Below are positions 56,801-64,000 of a DNA stretch of 64,000 bases, piece by piece (the stretch's first letter is position 1; each line of letters opens with the position of its first letter). The DNA comes from Oikopleura dioica (Eukaryota; Chordata; Appendicularia; Copelata; Oikopleuridae), in the NCBI GenBank assembly GCA_907165135.1, contig OU015568.1:14454501-14518500 (forward strand). Direction: 5' to 3'. The notes under the pieces were generated by a model. That model saw only the letters and a program-made list of their open reading frames with translations, was not told where the DNA came from and did not search any database. The position numbers and the translations under genes are program-made.

Positions 56801-56984
56801 CGAGGCGGTATCGAATAGCGCCGTAACGCTTTAACGCTGCGCTTGATCGGATACTAATTTACTCCACCACCAGTTATCATTTTATATCATCACAAGGCGA
56901 GATAGATCTGAATATTTGTGAGAAAAATATCAGAGCTTTCACAAGAAACAAAGAGACCGAAATACCAAAAATAAAAATAAAAAA
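53815..56984. other. 3.2-kb intergenic region upstream of FoxI
   Basis: The longest gene-free stretch in the window. Scattered ORFs (54343-54558, 55119-55307, 56442-56630) have no motif and poor composition. Its length beside a developmental regulator in an otherwise packed genome suggests cis-regulatory content, but I cannot point to individual elements. Confidence 0.5.
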
Positions 56985-61674
<4,690 letters not shown>

Positions 61675-62076
61675 AAGAAAAAACTAATTTAAAATATACT
61701 GTAATTTCGCGGTTTTTTGATTTCGGAAATTCCGGTGCCAAAAAGCTTTTTCGATAAAAAATTCGAAAGATCGATTTCTGTGGTGCTAAAACGCCCCTAT
61801 TCATAATATTCAAAACTGTTTCAACTAAAAATTGTTTTGTGTACATATTAATTATGCTTTAACTGTAAATATATTACATTAAAAGTGAGCAAATGTGGAT
61901 TGATTGGGAGTGGTTCTTTTTTATTTTTGTTCATGGCAGTTTTTGATGATAACTTGCGAGAGCATCGAGCATCCAGTTACATGAGCAGCACAATTGAAAG
62001 TGAAAACAGTGATGCAAAAAATAGACTCGGAGCATTCGTACTGCTAGTTTTTGGAACTTCTGTAAAGTGGATTTGA

Positions 62077-64000
62077 TTAGTGATATGGCAAATTTAGGAG
62101 GTACTTCTGAAGAAGTGGGTTCAATAAAAAATCCGTTCCTATTTCGCATTTTTGTCCAATAAAGCCATCTTGACAAACGCATTTCTTCTGCTTCGTGGTG
62201 GTCTCAAATCTTTTTCCACCGCGAAGCTGAATAGCAGGTGCATCGTAGGAGACACACTCGCCTCCATTGAGGCAGGGATTCGTCGTTTTCTCGCACAAAA
62301 GATATCGACACCCGTGCTAAATCGTGCGCAGTTAACGTTAACGGCTCCTTTTGATGCTCAACAGACCTTTTGTCGAACCCAGGCTCCTGGAGATGGATCG
62401 TCCGAGGGCGACAGATTACATTCATCGCATCTTCTTCCTCGAAAACCGACGAGAATCGGCAAGTTCTGACGTTTTGATGAGGGCTGGGCGTCTTTTCGAG
62501 CGTTTTTGAAAGAAAAATAAATAATCAAATTTATGAAATTAGTTGTCAATTTTAAATTTCAAAAGAAAAAAACGCTTCCTATAAGCGGAATTATTTTTCT
62601 GCAGGAACATTGTCCGCCCTTGCCACATCTTTTTCTGGATTCAAAAACAGGTTCTTACGTGAACAGTGGTTTTTGTTGCTCTTTGATATTGCGGAACTCT
62701 AACATTACTTTCGTTGTCAAAACAAACTGGCCGCTTAAAATACGAATATTTTGCTCGAAATCAAATATGAACCAATGTGCATCGCAATATCCGCATCGGT
62801 GTTCCATTTTTGCCAATAATATTATCAAATATGCTAGAGAAAAGAGAGAAGATCGTTTGAAACCCAAATCTTGTATCAATAGCTCCAAGCATGTCGCAAT
62901 CGCACTAAAAAAAGGAGAAAAGAAATAGACCTAAGCCACTTAGTCACAAATTGCTTCAGGATGGCAAAACAAAAAACAAGGCGCAAATTTGTAATTCCTT
63001 GTACCAAGGGGCACTATTTAACTCAAGTTGTAAGTAGTGCTTGCATAGTGGGGTTTTCGTTGAATTTTGGATATCTTAGCGATTCTTTGTTTTTCAGAGT
63101 TTCATCAAGTGCTTTTTACGGTGAAATTTGGAGAATTATGCTGGATGAAAAATGCAAATGATTGAATATAAAGCACTAGTAAATAAATTTTGAATGGATT
63201 TTCCTTTGTTGTAAAAAGGGTAAAATAGACAATCGACGGAAAGGGGAAGTTGCCAACACTTTGAAAATGACAATTGTATTTTAAGAATTTGTTCAATGTT
63301 TTTGAATTGCATCCCCATTTTTGCAATAGTACGTGGAGCAAATTAAATTAAGTACGATTGAATCAAAACGATTCCCACCTCAAGTTGACGAGATTACTCA
63401 ACTTATCAACAAGAAGTTGCTAGATTGGCAATAATTAGCTGGTATAAACTTACGGGCTGACAATAGCTCAAGCTGCTTTTGTGTTGATTCTCATCAGCGT
63501 AGAAGTTTTGGGAACATCGATTGCACAAGCGGCCGACTGTGTTATGTAGACAACCTCACATAGGATCATTATACGAGCCTCTACGAGGTAGAAGACCATG
63601 TGTTTACATCATGTCGAAAATGCTTACGATTCCTAGTCATTTTCAACAACGCTACTGGTAATTATCTGATCCCAACACTTCGCATGTTATTTCGTCGTTG
63701 TAGTAGCTGCAACGCGCGCTATGGCCAGAGCAAGCTGAACATTCTTTGTTCGAACATGAATAATTACCAGTGTTAAAAACCTTGACTACAATTGATACTT
63801 CTTGACGACCTTTCGAAAATAGGCTCGAAATCGGCGAAATCGTATAGATACGGCGTCGTTGTCGTGGTAGTAGAAGTCGTAGTTGTGGTCGTGGTAGTCG
63901 TTGATGTTGTTGAGTCTGTTGTGTAATTAACTGTCACCGCTGTTGTTAATTCGAGGTCTTTTTCGGGAGGTTCTGTTACCAAATTGGCGGTGAGGTAGTT
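62077..64000 (-). CDS. Laminin-EGF and EGF multidomain secreted protein (partial)
   Basis: Minus-strand gene entering from beyond the right edge. Recognised exons: 64000-63672 (Thr-rich mucin-like stretch, then a Cys-rich start NYSCSNKECSACSGHSARCS), 63554-63454 (GCLHNTVGRLCNRCSQNFY, the HNT-x-G-x-x-C core of a laminin-type EGF), 62491-62367 (FRGRRCDECN) and 62316-62077 (NPCLNGGECVSYDAP, CVCQDGFIGQKCE, a C-terminal EGF domain). Exons between 62500 and 63450 are not resolved; a candidate reads HWFIFDFEQNIRILSGQFVL. The first exon breaks frame at an A5 run (63775-63779, plus strand). The intron 63671-63555 reads as GA-AG. Probably extracellular matrix or a cell-surface receptor ectodomain (attractin/MEGF8-like proteins are possible). 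Confidence 0.65.

Noticed and set aside
63838-63930. Thr-repeat ORF as a stand-alone mucin or microsatellite
   Set aside because: It continues, after correcting one homopolymer base, into laminin-type EGF cysteines, so it is a linker in a larger protein.

Overview
The window is animal nuclear DNA from a very compact genome: small introns (often 40-60 nt), genes packed head to tail, intergenic gaps often under 150 nt, and an AG acceptor just before many start codons. Three copies of a 40-nt spliced-leader exon that I recall as that of the larvacean tunicate Oikopleura dioica (begins ACTCATCCCATTTTTGAG, followed by GTAAG), lying beside 5S rRNA genes, point to O. dioica or a close relative. Many introns appear to be GC-AG or GA-AG, as known for this lineage. 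All gene models are hand-spliced by reading frame and family alignment; no transcript data were available.

Layout. 1-5 kb: 3' end of FAD synthase (FLAD1), a small mitochondrial-type membrane protein, a secreted microseminoprotein-like protein (minus strand), a WD40-FYVE protein (WDFY1/2) and an OVCA2-type serine hydrolase interrupted by an 816-bp transposon with an 8-bp target duplication. 5.5-12.8 kb: CLIP-170 (CLIP1). 13-19.3 kb: a likely operon-like run of a second OVCA2-like hydrolase, MRPL38 and two tandem PARG genes, the second with a damaged catalytic loop. 19.5-27.2 kb: PSMC4, a PB1-domain MAP3K, a GAT-domain protein, cytochrome c, CHMP2A and a small probable mitochondrial protein. 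27.8-29.5 kb (minus): an intron-containing diaminopimelate epimerase (DapF) gene, a bacterial-type enzyme unexpected in a chordate. 29.9-31.7 kb: a secreted serine-protease homologue without its catalytic residues.

31.7-38.5 kb is a repeat-rich block built from [small heat-shock gene - 5S rRNA - SL RNA] units, palindromic transposons and a large inverted duplication; it holds three 5S genes, three SL RNA genes, one intact heat-shock-element-driven sHSP gene, one divergent frameshifted sHSP gene and two sHSP remnants. 38.6-53.8 kb: a KEN-box protein with a duplicated exon, a secreted peptide candidate, a GALNT glycosyltransferase, a class A GPCR, another peptide candidate, a 55-aa membrane protein, a MAM/LDLa/trypsin protease and a single-pass membrane protein whose intron contains tRNA-Asp. 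57-61.7 kb: a FoxI transcription factor with long introns. 62-64 kb (minus): the 3' part of a laminin-EGF/EGF protein that runs off the window.

At least four coding regions break by one base inside homopolymers (and one inside a GA repeat) while both sides remain well conserved. This looks more like assembly indels than independent gene death, and should temper any pseudogene call.
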